Shown here in pieces: positions 38,735-47,092 of a DNA stretch of 64,000 nt. Numbering within the stretch: the stretch's first letter is position 1; every line of letters starts with the position of its first letter. The notes beneath the pieces were generated by a model. It was given only the letters and a program-made list of their open reading frames with translations. It ran no database searches and was not told where the DNA came from. The stretch spans positions 744,001-808,000 of the forward strand of contig NZ_JAIZBG010000001.1 of the NCBI RefSeq assembly GCF_022267325.1, read 5' to 3'. The stretch is from Leptospira sanjuanensis (GTDB lineage: Bacteria; Spirochaetota; Leptospiria; Leptospirales; Leptospiraceae). Made by a program: the position numbers and the translations under genes.

Positions 38735-40084
38735 ATGTATAGTATTTTGGCTATGTCAGGTGCATATTCTTTTCTTACATTTCGCACAACACCAAATCCC
38801 ACCTCCAACCCGTTTCTGCGAAACGTCCTCGGAGCCGAGATTTCCACAGCTTTTGTAAGAAAAGAATCACTACAATATATCCAGTCTCCTTCGCATTCCG
38901 CTTTTAAACCATCTAAATCACTGTCGGCCAAAGATCGCTTTTCTCAAAAGTTCCCTCACTTAAATACTGACTATTATACTCAAATCACTAAGAATCTATT
39001 ATCCACTCTCTATCCTAAAAGTTGCCCACAGTGTAAAATTCCACTTAGCAAAGAAGTTTCTACCAGAGAGAATGTGATTCGTTGTCCTAAGTGTAATTAT
39101 TTAGAATCAAGGACTTCTGGAACTCCTTTAGAACATTTGAAACTTCCATTATGGGTATTTAGCTATTTACTGATTGAGTCAATTGAACTCTTTCCATTAG
39201 GTCTATCAGCTTCAGCAATCTGTAGAAGGTTATCAGTTTCAAAGAATACCGGAACGTTGTTGAAAAGAAGGCTTCAGATCTTCTGTAGCGATTTGATTCC
39301 TTTGATTAAGGAAGAAATGGTCAAGGATCTAAAGAAAGCTTGGAAGGGTAAAAAACTGCCAGAAACAGGGGATTTAAAGCCTTTTATTGAAGGCAAGCCA
39401 GTTGTTCATACAGATACGCTTGCCTTATTCTCAGCTTCTCAAAGAGCCAATGGATATCGGAAGAGATTTAAGCATAAAGGTCAGACAGCTTCTATCTATT
39501 TAACAGATTCAGTAGCTGAAGAGAGAGGTAAATATCAGATCGGAACTCTTTGTCATACGATTGCGATTAAAGGTGGTCCAGTAATACTATCCTCTGTCCC
39601 TGATCAAAAGCAGAAAACACTTCAACCTTTGTTTGATTTCTTACCTGAAGATGTTCCTTTGTTCGCGGATGAAGGTATTCCTTGGATGGAACGATACAAC
39701 AAGAACTTTAGAAGTATCAATCATTCTAAAAGAGCTAAGGATACAAAGAGAAATGTCTGGGGAAAGAATCGCTGGTCTGAGAATGGAATTCATACTCAAG
39801 TGGCTGAAGGAACTCAGCGATCGATTAAGTATTCTTTTTTAGCGTCTTACAGTTATATACGACCAGAGAATAGTATTCTTTATCTGAATGAATATTCGGC
39901 TTTGAAAGGGATTCGAGTCTATGGTTTAGAAAGGCTCGTTGGTAAGAAGAAGTTAGGAATATTGCGGAATGTAGGGAGTAAGTTTGTAGTTATTCCTTTC
40001 TTACATTTCGCACAAAGCCAAATCCCAGCTCCAACCCGTTTCTGCGAAACGTCCTCGGAGCCGAGATTTCCACAGCTCATGTAA
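38735..40084 (+). CDS. IS1595-like transposase, first of two tandem copies (C-terminally altered)
   Basis: 449 residues. A zinc ribbon (CPQC..CPKC) near residue 95 is followed by a helix-turn-helix (GLSASAICRRLSVSKNTG) and a DDE core of the IS1595/ISXO2 kind: Asp in VVHTDTLA, Asp in LFADEGIPW and Glu in IHTQVAEGTQRSIK, with the closing LYLNEY. The last 40 residues come from reading the next tandem copy's start in a different frame, so the normal C-terminal region seen in copy 2 (about 210 residues) is missing. It may be inactive for that reason. Confidence 0.7.
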   Translation: MYSILAMSGAYSFLTFRTTPNPTSNPFLRNVLGAEISTAFVRKESLQYIQSPSHSAFKPSKSLSAKDRFSQKFPHLNTDYYTQITKNLLSTLYPKSCPQCKIPLSKEVSTRENVIRCPKCNYLESRTSGTPLEHLKLPLWVFSYLLIESIELFPLGLSASAICRRLSVSKNTGTLLKRRLQIFCSDLIPLIKEEMVKDLKKAWKGKKLPETGDLKPFIEGKPVVHTDTLALFSASQRANGYRKRFKHKGQTASIYLTDSVAEERGKYQIGTLCHTIAIKGGPVILSSVPDQKQKTLQPLFDFLPEDVPLFADEGIPWMERYNKNFRSINHSKRAKDTKRNVWGKNRWSENGIHTQVAEGTQRSIKYSFLASYSYIRPENSILYLNEYSALKGIRVYGLERLVGKKKLGILRNVGSKFVVIPFLHFAQSQIPAPTRFCETSSEPRFPQLM

Positions 40085-41225
40085 GAAGCGGAAAACTAAA
40101 ATATATCCACAGTCCTTCAGCTTCAGCACTCAAATCATCTAAATCACTTTCAGCCAAAGATCGTTTTAACCAAAAGTTTCCTCACTTAAACACTGACTAT
40201 TATACTCAGATTACTAAGAATCTTCTTTCTACTCTCTATCCGAAGAAATGTCCTGACTGTAAGATTCCACTTAGCAAAGAAGTTTCCACGCGAGAGAATG
40301 TAATCCGTTGTCCTCAATGCAATCACTTGGATTCACGAACTTCTGGAACTCCATTAGAGCATTTGAAACTACCGCTGTGGGTGTTCTCCTATTTACTCAT
40401 TGAATCGATTGAACTCTTTCCATTAGGTCTTTCAGCTTCAGCGATCTGTAGAAAGTTATCCGTCTCTAAGAACACCGGAACATTGTTAAAAAGAAGACTT
40501 CAGATCTTCTGTAGTGATTTGATTCCATTGATTAAAGATGAGATGGTTAAGGATCTGAAGAAGGCTTGGAAGGGTAAGAAACTCGCTGAATCAGGCGATT
40601 TGAAGGATTCTGTTGCAGGTAAGCCTGTTGTTCATACCGATACTTTAGCTCTATTCTCAGCTTCTCAGAGAGCAAATGGATATCGAAAAAGGTTTAAGCA
40701 CAAAGGTCAAACAGCGAGTATCTATTTAACTGATTCCGTTGCTGAAGAGAAGGGTAAGTATCAGATCGGAACTTTAGTTCATACTCTTGCGATTAAGGGC
40801 GGTCCGGTAATTCTTTCCTCTGTTCCTGATCAAAAACAAAAAACACTTCAACCTCTCTTTGATTTCTTACCGGAAGATGTTCCTTTATTTGCTGATGAGG
40901 GAATTCCTTGGATGGAAAGATACAACAAGAACTTTCGAAGTATCAATCATTCTAAGAGAGCTAAGGATACAAAGAGGAATGTCTGGGCGCGGAATCGTTG
41001 GTCAGAGAATGGAATTCATACTCAAGTAGCTGAAGGAACTCAAAGAAGTATTAAGTATTCTTTCCTCGCTTCTTACAGTTACATCCGACCAGAGAATAGT
41101 ATTCTTTATTTGAATGAATATTCCGCATTGAAAGGAATTCGAGTCTATGGTTTAGAAAGACTCGTTGGAAAGAAGAAGTTAGGTTTATTGCGGAATGTAG
41201 GGAAGGGATATAGGATTTCTAACAA
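38774..41225 (+). repeat. 1226-bp tandem duplication within the transposase gene
   Basis: Unit 1 is 38774-39999 and unit 2 is 40000-41225. The period checks exactly at both ends (matching sequence 38774/40000 and 39961/41187), so no net insertion or deletion separates the units although many single bases differ. As 1226 is not a multiple of three, the duplication throws the downstream unit into a different frame. Confidence 0.8.
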
Positions 41226-41856
41226 GACCCGTAAAACTGCCAAGGAACCGATAAATCTACTTAAAAACCGTCAAAGTCTTCTTTATTCCTCACCTACAAC
41301 ATTCACAAGAATTCATTCGGATCACAGTAGAAGTCGTAAGAGTATCAATAAGAAATACCGATTCTTGTTCGATGAAAATCATCTCTTCTCGCTCAAACAG
41401 GCTCATATTGACTATTTAGATTTCATGGAATCGGGTCCAATTCTTCGAAAACAAAAAGAAAAGTTCTACAACTCAATCGCTTATTCGATTTGGAATCAGC
41501 TGAGTTTTGAAACCGACTATAATCTATTGCAACACGACTTTAAAGAATTAACAACGCACATGCCAGTGTTTCGAATTATTCAAAGGTGGGCTAAACTTGG
41601 AATCGCCGATATCAAACTCGTTGGAAAAAACAAATACGAAAGAAAACAGTTCATACTTAAGAAACTCATACCGGAACTGCCGGATGTTCTGTATACGTTC
41701 GATCGAAACCAATATGAGAATAACGAGAATGTCGAAGAAAACATGGAGATTGTTTTTGAGAATCCTATCTTCGGTGGAAGGAATAAATACGGAATCAATA
41801 AGAAAAGAAGAATGGAACTATTAGGAGATTTGAATGGCAAAGACAGAAAAAAGTAA
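39982..41856 (+). pseudogene. IS1595-like transposase, second copy lacking a start codon
   Basis: Open from just after a TAA at 39979 to 41856, 624 codons. It contains the whole zinc ribbon (CPDC..CPQC), helix-turn-helix and DDE core as in copy 1, plus a C-terminal region of about 210 residues absent from copy 1. No ATG, GTG or TTG occurs before the TTG at 40327, which lies beyond the zinc ribbon. Starting there gives a 509-residue protein without its DNA-end-binding domain. The stop overlaps the start of the next gene. Confidence 0.65.
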
Positions 41857-42169
41857 GAAGCCAAAAGCTATGTTTAAATTTACAACGAATGATTTTTATG
41901 AACTTCTCGATAAATACGATCGTAAATGTGCATTGACCGGTCGAATTCTAACACCACTGACTGCTGAAATCGAACTTAGAGAACCCTATAAGAAAGTTGG
42001 AATTGCAGAAAAGGAAAACCACTACCTCGTAGATAAAACTGTTTCTTATCTTGCACGACACATTTCCGAGGAAGAAATCATTGAAGTAGCGGCGGAAATC
42101 ATTCGTTTTAGGGGTTCTGAAAAAGGATATTCTATCTCTGAAAATAAAACGAAGAAGGTAAAGAATTGA
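41834..42169 (+). CDS. passenger protein with degenerate HNH-like fold
   Basis: 111 residues, starting inside the transposase 3' end and ending in an ATGA overlap with the next gene. The middle resembles HNH proteins of the CALTG type: KCALTG, then a strand, an Asn in ENHYLV, and a helix HISEEEIIEVAAEI, as in families with CALTG..DHI..GG..N..s..EF. The DH and GG of the active site are replaced by other residues, so nuclease activity is unlikely. It is probably a structural or DNA-binding helper of the mobile module. Confidence 0.5.
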   Translation: MAKTEKSKKPKAMFKFTTNDFYELLDKYDRKCALTGRILTPLTAEIELREPYKKVGIAEKENHYLVDKTVSYLARHISEEEIIEVAAEIIRFRGSEKGYSISENKTKKVKN

Positions 42170-42789
42170 AACATCCGGATATTGAAATTCAATTTCCTAA
42201 GCATTGGATTCGGAATATTGTCGATGGTCTTCGAATCAGACATTATCAGAGGATCAAGTGGTCTTGGTATAGAAATCGAAAAAATGAGAAAGAGCGAACT
42301 TGGTATCAATGTCATTGTCGTAACAAAATCAAATTGTTCCAATTATCCTTAAAAGAGAAAAGTCCGCGAGCTGTTGATCCTTGGAAGGGATACCTTCGAT
42401 TACAGAAAATAAAACTTAAATTCAGCTACGATTTATATACGGCTTGGCAAGAAGCTGAATCTCGTATTTTGAAAAAGATGAATCAAGGTATTTTTGTTAA
42501 GATCAAAGATGGATTATGGCTTCACGCGGCTCAGATGCAAGCGCAGAGGTTGAATGGAAGGCAAATTCAAAGGACGAAACTTAAAATTGAAAAGTATAAA
42601 ATTACGAAGCAAATAGACAGACTTAGAAAACGTTATCGAAGGAAGCCAAGGAACCAAAGTGAGTTGGATTGGAACAAAGTAATGATAATAGCCAGACTTA
42701 AATTTCCGGAACGATATCAGAAATCCTTGGATGAGGCTTGCGATGTTTTGGTAAGGAAGTTGAATAGGAGGATAGAAAGGATTCTTTAA
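42166..42789 (+). CDS. basic passenger protein of the IS1595-like module
   Basis: 207 residues, very rich in Lys and Arg, with Trp-containing segments and a C-terminal helix. It overlaps the previous gene by four bases (ATGA), so the three genes are translationally coupled. No family recognised. The charge suggests nucleic-acid binding. IS1595-family elements are known to carry passenger genes, which fits. Confidence 0.55.
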   Translation: MKHPDIEIQFPKHWIRNIVDGLRIRHYQRIKWSWYRNRKNEKERTWYQCHCRNKIKLFQLSLKEKSPRAVDPWKGYLRLQKIKLKFSYDLYTAWQEAESRILKKMNQGIFVKIKDGLWLHAAQMQAQRLNGRQIQRTKLKIEKYKITKQIDRLRKRYRRKPRNQSELDWNKVMIIARLKFPERYQKSLDEACDVLVRKLNRRIERIL

Positions 42790-42812
42790 AAGGATCACCT
42801 GAGAACAGATTT

Positions 42813-42928
42813 GGCGTCATAAAATCCAGTGTTTTCTACCAACACCTATAAGTATATTATAGGACTTGGTAAAAAAAGGCCTTAATTGCTTTAAGGGTGT
42901 AGAAGGGACACCAAGACTTTACGACGCG
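42813..42928 (+). repeat. palindromic repeat, copy B (complete)
   Basis: 116 bp, starting GGCGTC and ending GACGCG. It contains nested inverted repeats: outer arms GCGTC../..GACGC with GTGT and ACAC further in, then ACCAACACCTATA facing TATAGGACTTGGT around a 7-base centre, followed by a run of seven A's. It lies 24 bases after the passenger gene. Copy A is in the same orientation on the other side of the module. The 220 bases to the next gene hold nothing else recognised. Confidence 0.75.
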
Positions 42929-43148
42929 TGTTTCTTTACTTGACGCGACTCTTAAAATATTTGGATTGTTGTACGAAAGGTGAAAAATGATTAATTGTGT
43001 AAATCAAAGCCGTACTGATATTCTTTTTCATAGAATTTGATTGCTTCCATAAAATTTCGCAAAATTAAATTTCAAAAGAGGTCTTAGGTAGTTCAAGCTG
43101 TGAAATTGAACGGCAATTGAGCGAAATTTGTAACCTCATTACATTGTT

Positions 43149-44966
43149 CTAATTCAATTTCTTTTCTACAAAAGAGAATATCTTTTCGAAATTAGTAATT
43201 GTGGTTTTGGACAATTTAATTTCTTTTTTTGAAATTAGTAGATCCTCTATCGAAGTGAAGAAATTCCTTTTGGAATATTCCTTTTCTTCAGGATAAAGAT
43301 GATTAATTATTTTAAGCTTTTCCGCGTCTGTGAATAAATTTTCAGTCGCAAATCCATCCCATTTGCTATTGATATCTATTAGATTGAAAACTACTTCCGA
43401 ACTGAGTAATCCGATCTCAGATTCATATCTTTTCTTAGCTTTTCCACCAGCTCGATCTCCATCGAGAATAACTATAAATTTCGTTCCCCAAGCCAAATAT
43501 AATTTTATTATCTTGAGAATATCATCTCCATTTCCGGGATAAGGATTTAGAGAATATTTTTTATTGAAAATTATCTCATTAATATATCGCATGCAATAAT
43601 AATCATATTTCCCTTCGAATACAGTTAAACTGGGCACGATATCCAATTTACTTGGCTGATAATCTAATGCATCAAGAATAGGTTGAAAATATGTAGATTG
43701 ATTCGGATTGTTTGCAACAAATTGCCTATACGAAATAACCGCTACGTCGGTGCTACTTTCGTCAAAATCTATTTCATTTTCATAATCTAAAGCTTCGTTT
43801 TTAATTATATAAGCTCCGGATAGCCAAGTAGGATCAATTAGATAATGACTATGAGTAGTATAAATCAATTTGCAATTATTTGCCAAATCTCCAAATACCT
43901 TCAGAAGTATTTTTTGGGCAGTCGAATGAAGATTATAAGCGGGTTCATCTAATAAGAAAATAGTTTCACCTGGGTCTTCGTTACGGACCTTTCTGAATTC
44001 AGTAAATAAAAGGAATGTAAAAAACCATCGAAAGCCTAAACTTCGTTCTCTTATCTGAAATTTATTTGAACCTTCTCTGATTTTTATTTCAAAGTAGCTA
44101 CGCCCGGCATCCTCACCAATTTGTAGTTCAATGTCTTTTGATTTAGAATTAGGAAAAATTTGCTTCCAGGCCGAAAAAATTACCTGATTCATTTTTGAAG
44201 ACATTTTTAAAATCTGTGACTCTAAGGCTTCTTTTGCTTCTATTGATGTTTCTCTTTTTTTGAACCGTTCAACTATGTGCGTACCAATATGAAGATCGCC
44301 ACCCATATAATCTAAAACGTCTTGTATAACCTGAAGATAAAATGGCTGACTCTTCTCTTCCTTTGTTTGCGGTTTATTAACTTGCTGTAAATTTTCTTTT
44401 CCTATGTCGAGGGCATCATCCAAGTATATTTTTTGCGGAATATCGAAAAGAAAGTTCGGATAATATATTATAACTGGCATTTGCGAAGTAAGATAATTTT
44501 TTATACCTTCTTCTTCAACATTCGATAAGTCGATTGTTTTAATTTTCCCTGTTTTCGTTGTAACATCAAATTTCAAATTCCAATCAACAGTACTACTACT
44601 TGGAATAGAATTTATAAATTTATGTTTTTTAGTCGCACTAAACTGTTTTACTTCTTCATTAAGAGTGCACTTATATTGTTTTTCTATATAATCTGAAAAT
44701 GCGACTTTGTCTTCTTCTGAAAAAACTAAAGAAGCGGTAATTTCTATCGATTCATTAAAATTATGCTTTTTCGATTTAGGTATAAATTCGTGAGTGTTAT
44801 CTTGTTCAGTTCGAGAAAAGAAATGTATTGCTTCAAGTATGGTCGTTTTACCACTTTCGTTTAATCCAACTAAAGTAAAAATATTTATCTGTGGATGTCT
44901 TGTTAAATCAATTTTCACTGATTTAATTCCCTTAAAGTTCTTTATTTCAAAACCAACGTATTTCAT
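43149..44966 (-). CDS. OLD-family ATPase/TOPRIM nuclease
   Basis: 605 residues. The N-terminal ABC-type ATPase has GLNESGKTT (Walker A near residue 35), an RERSLGFRWFF signature, FLLDEPAYNLH (Walker B) and TTHSHYL (switch His). The C-terminal third is a TOPRIM domain with FEGKYD (Glu) and ILDGDRAG (Asp-x-Asp). This is the OLD/GajA architecture of anti-phage and DNA-repair proteins. No UvrD helicase (GajB) follows, so it is not a Gabija pair. GAGG precedes the ATG. It lies 117 bases downstream of a DUF6602 nuclease gene on the same strand, and the two probably act together. Confidence 0.85.
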   Translation of the reverse strand: MKYVGFEIKNFKGIKSVKIDLTRHPQINIFTLVGLNESGKTTILEAIHFFSRTEQDNTHEFIPKSKKHNFNESIEITASLVFSEEDKVAFSDYIEKQYKCTLNEEVKQFSATKKHKFINSIPSSSTVDWNLKFDVTTKTGKIKTIDLSNVEEEGIKNYLTSQMPVIIYYPNFLFDIPQKIYLDDALDIGKENLQQVNKPQTKEEKSQPFYLQVIQDVLDYMGGDLHIGTHIVERFKKRETSIEAKEALESQILKMSSKMNQVIFSAWKQIFPNSKSKDIELQIGEDAGRSYFEIKIREGSNKFQIRERSLGFRWFFTFLLFTEFRKVRNEDPGETIFLLDEPAYNLHSTAQKILLKVFGDLANNCKLIYTTHSHYLIDPTWLSGAYIIKNEALDYENEIDFDESSTDVAVISYRQFVANNPNQSTYFQPILDALDYQPSKLDIVPSLTVFEGKYDYYCMRYINEIIFNKKYSLNPYPGNGDDILKIIKLYLAWGTKFIVILDGDRAGGKAKKRYESEIGLLSSEVVFNLIDINSKWDGFATENLFTDAEKLKIINHLYPEEKEYSKRNFFTSIEDLLISKKEIKLSKTTITNFEKIFSFVEKKLN

Positions 44967-45083
44967 AATTTACCTCAGATATTTTGCAAAATGACTTAGG
45001 CTTACATTTGCCTCGCGAACAGACAGATCTAAATAAAGTGCATAGTAGCAATACGAATTTATGTGTTGGGTACTCCGCATTTG

Positions 45084-45845
45084 CTATTTTTCGTGCGTTA
45101 TCTCACGCTCAAGAGAGCCAGGATTTTCTTTTGCAATCACATAGTTTCCCAAAGATGGAGCAGAACGAAACGTACTATTTTCTCTTGCAATTGTATTCAA
45201 CAAACCCAGTACAAAACCTGCAAGATAATCATTACCTGAAAAACTTGGAAAGTGAATCCAACCTGTCTTTATTTTCTCTCCTCCAGGTAATTTCTCCCAA
45301 TGATATGCCCAATACCCATGATTGATGATACACATGGTGTAAATTGGCGGATCACGATCAGATTGAGGAGCCAGCTCATACAACCGATCTAATTCGGATT
45401 TTCCTTTAAGGTCCGTTGAATAAGCAAAATAGAATGGAATAACTCTGGAAATATGTTGACGATCTTTCAGGCCGCGCACACGACGCATCTTCTGAACGGC
45501 ATTGTTAAGTTCAGTACGCGAGGAAACAGATTTTACTTCCCCAGCATAAAGAACTGCTTCAATAGGAACGTATGCCTTAGCGCCATCGTAAAAACGAGCA
45601 GGTAAGATCCGTTTATTATAAATAATCAAATCCGTCTGTTGAGAAGTATTCCCGAAAGAATCAGCTATGAATCCGGAGCAAATATCCCAGCCGTCGGGCA
45701 AATATAATGAGAGAAACCGACCGATACCCGATTCGCGTGCACTACCTTTTTCACCTTGATGGGGGATGTTACTTGCGATTTGCGCATCAGCGATAAGACG
45801 GCGCATATCCTCCTCAAATAATTCAGAATAAAATGGATGACTCAA
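45084..45845 (-). CDS. DUF6602-type PD-(D/E)XK protein
   Basis: 253 residues. After GEKGSARE..GRFLSLYLP comes the DUF6602 pattern: a gap, SQQTDLIIYN with the catalytic-type Asp, then PIEAVLYAGEVKS (E-x-K). This is a PD-(D/E)XK nuclease core found next to defence genes. The TTG at 45845 has AAGGA upstream. It lies between an XRE regulator and the OLD gene, all on the minus strand, forming a likely three-gene operon. Confidence 0.72.
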   Translation of the reverse strand: MSHPFYSELFEEDMRRLIADAQIASNIPHQGEKGSARESGIGRFLSLYLPDGWDICSGFIADSFGNTSQQTDLIIYNKRILPARFYDGAKAYVPIEAVLYAGEVKSVSSRTELNNAVQKMRRVRGLKDRQHISRVIPFYFAYSTDLKGKSELDRLYELAPQSDRDPPIYTMCIINHGYWAYHWEKLPGGEKIKTGWIHFPSFSGNDYLAGFVLGLLNTIARENSTFRSAPSLGNYVIAKENPGSLEREITHEK

Positions 45846-46005
45846 TTGTTTTTCCTTCGCTCACTTAGAGCGTGCATTTCGTCAAACTACGATCTACGGA
45901 TTTCGTATATTCGAAGTAATAAATATTCAAACCAAAAAATTGAGATTAATTATGAAAAATAAGAATAACTAAGTAGAGGTTGTTCTTAGTATCTTTGATG
46001 CCAAT

Positions 46006-46254
46006 TTAAAGATCAAGGAGATCTGTAGGTTTGATTTTTAGTCTTTTGCAAATTTTCAAGATTGTATTAATTGTCGTGTTTGCTCTACCGGATTCGATTT
46101 CCTGAATTGTCCGAAAATGGATAGAAACATCGCTTCCATCATCCATGTCTTCCTGGGTAATTTCTCTTTCTTTACGAAAATGTTGAATTTTATTTCCTAA
46201 CTTTTTCCTAAACTCTTGGGCTTCATTTAAAAAGTCTTTTTTGTTCACCCACAT
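46006..46254 (-). CDS. XRE-family transcriptional regulator
   Basis: 82 residues, one helix-turn-helix domain (LGNKIQHFRKEREITQEDM, then IQEIESGRANTTINTILKICKRL). The start codon lies inside a perfect 18-bp palindrome (46248-46265), and two further sites lie near the divergent gene, so it probably represses itself and that gene. It heads the DUF6602-OLD operon and would keep it off until needed. Confidence 0.85.
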   Translation of the reverse strand: MWVNKKDFLNEAQEFRKKLGNKIQHFRKEREITQEDMDDGSDVSIHFRTIQEIESGRANTTINTILKICKRLKIKPTDLLDL

Positions 46255-46265
46255 TATTATGTGGG
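46248..46265. promoter_or_regulatory. palindromic operator O1 over the XRE start
   Basis: CCCACATTATTATGTGGG, a perfect 7-4-7 palindrome covering the start codon of the XRE gene. The same arms recur at 46383-46400. Confidence 0.8.
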
Positions 46266-46382
46266 CTTCGAGATTTTACACCTACAGTCTAAAATGTGGA
46301 TACGGAGAATTCATAAAAACAGAGATATTTCCAGTTAAAAATATAATTCATTTCTAACCTGTTCAATTTGAGTTAATTTATG

Positions 46383-46400
46383 CCCACATTATGATGTGGG
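46383..46400. promoter_or_regulatory. palindromic operator O2 upstream of the divergent gene
   Basis: CCCACATTATGATGTGGG has arms identical to O1 and differs at one base of the 4-base centre. Confidence 0.8.
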
Positions 46401-46421
46401 AATTGTTTGACAAAGAAAAGG

Positions 46422-46435
46422 CACATTGTAATGTG
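46422..46435. promoter_or_regulatory. weaker operator-like palindrome O3 abutting a TATAAT
   Basis: CACATTGTAATGTG matches the inner arms of O1 and O2 and ends exactly at a TATAAT (46436-46441) 25 bases before the ATG at 46466. A regulator bound here would block the promoter of the secreted-protein gene. Confidence 0.6.
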
Positions 46436-46465
46436 TATAATCTATTTTGCCTTTGGAGAAAAATA

Positions 46466-46774
46466 ATGAAATTGATTGGTAAATCTTTAAGCTTTTTTAT
46501 ATTTATTGGCTTTTTGGTCTTTAATTCGCCCACCTTTTCTTACCCCAAAATCGGAAATTTATCAGGTCGAATCATTTACATCTCTATTTACAACGGTCGC
46601 GAGCAATTGGTCACTCGAACTCAATTGAATCCAGGCGAACGCGTAACCTTGAGTGCTTGCGATCAGTTTATCGTATTCGGTGATACGAACCCACCAACCA
46701 ATTTAGCTAAATTCTCCGCATGTGATCGTGAGATTGTCATCAATCCCGATTTAAAAGGACAGAGGGTCGACTAA
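46466..46774 (+). CDS. small secreted protein
   Basis: 102 residues from the ATG at 46466, which has GGAG upstream; the frame is open to an ATG at 46391 inside the O2 operator, which is unlikely to be used. A signal peptide (about residues 1-25, ending SPTFSYP) precedes a short beta-rich domain with two Cys. The family is not recognised. Its promoter region carries two copies of the XRE operator. Confidence 0.65.
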   Translation: MKLIGKSLSFFIFIGFLVFNSPTFSYPKIGNLSGRIIYISIYNGREQLVTRTQLNPGERVTLSACDQFIVFGDTNPPTNLAKFSACDREIVINPDLKGQRVD

Positions 46775-46825
46775 CTCTAATTAGAGCAAGGCTGTGAGAA
46801 ATTAACCCTTATTTTCTGCGCTTCT

Positions 46826-47092
46826 ATGAAATCAAAACTAATAGCTTACTTTTTCTGGTTTTTAGGCTTCGGGATGTTCGGCTTACACCGCTTTTATCTC
46901 GGAAAATTCATTACTGGACTTCTCTGGCTCTTTACAGGAGGGTTCTTCTTCGTAGGAGCCTTCCTGGACTTTTTCACCCTTGCTGACCAAGTCGATGCCG
47001 TGAATGCAAATAACGCACTAAATCAGATCCGAACCGCAACTTTATTCAATGCCCTGGCATCATTACGAGGAAACAAAAATGAAAACAATTAA
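46826..47092 (+). CDS. TM2-domain membrane protein
   Basis: 88 residues with the TM2 pattern: two transmembrane helices linked by a short turn, with GMFGLHRFYLGK before the second and an Asp in GAFLDFF within it. TM2 proteins are small membrane proteins of mostly unknown function. Its 3' end overlaps the start of the next gene by 14 bases, indicating an operon. Confidence 0.8.
   Translation: MKSKLIAYFFWFLGFGMFGLHRFYLGKFITGLLWLFTGGFFFVGAFLDFFTLADQVDAVNANNALNQIRTATLFNALASLRGNKNENN

Noticed and set aside
43149..44966. Gabija system
   Set aside because: The OLD protein fits GajA, but no UvrD-like GajB gene lies on either side.
46407..46441. Consensus promoter TTGACA...TATAAT for the secreted-protein gene
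   Set aside because: The boxes are separated by 23 bases, too long for a sigma-70 promoter; only the TATAAT is mentioned.
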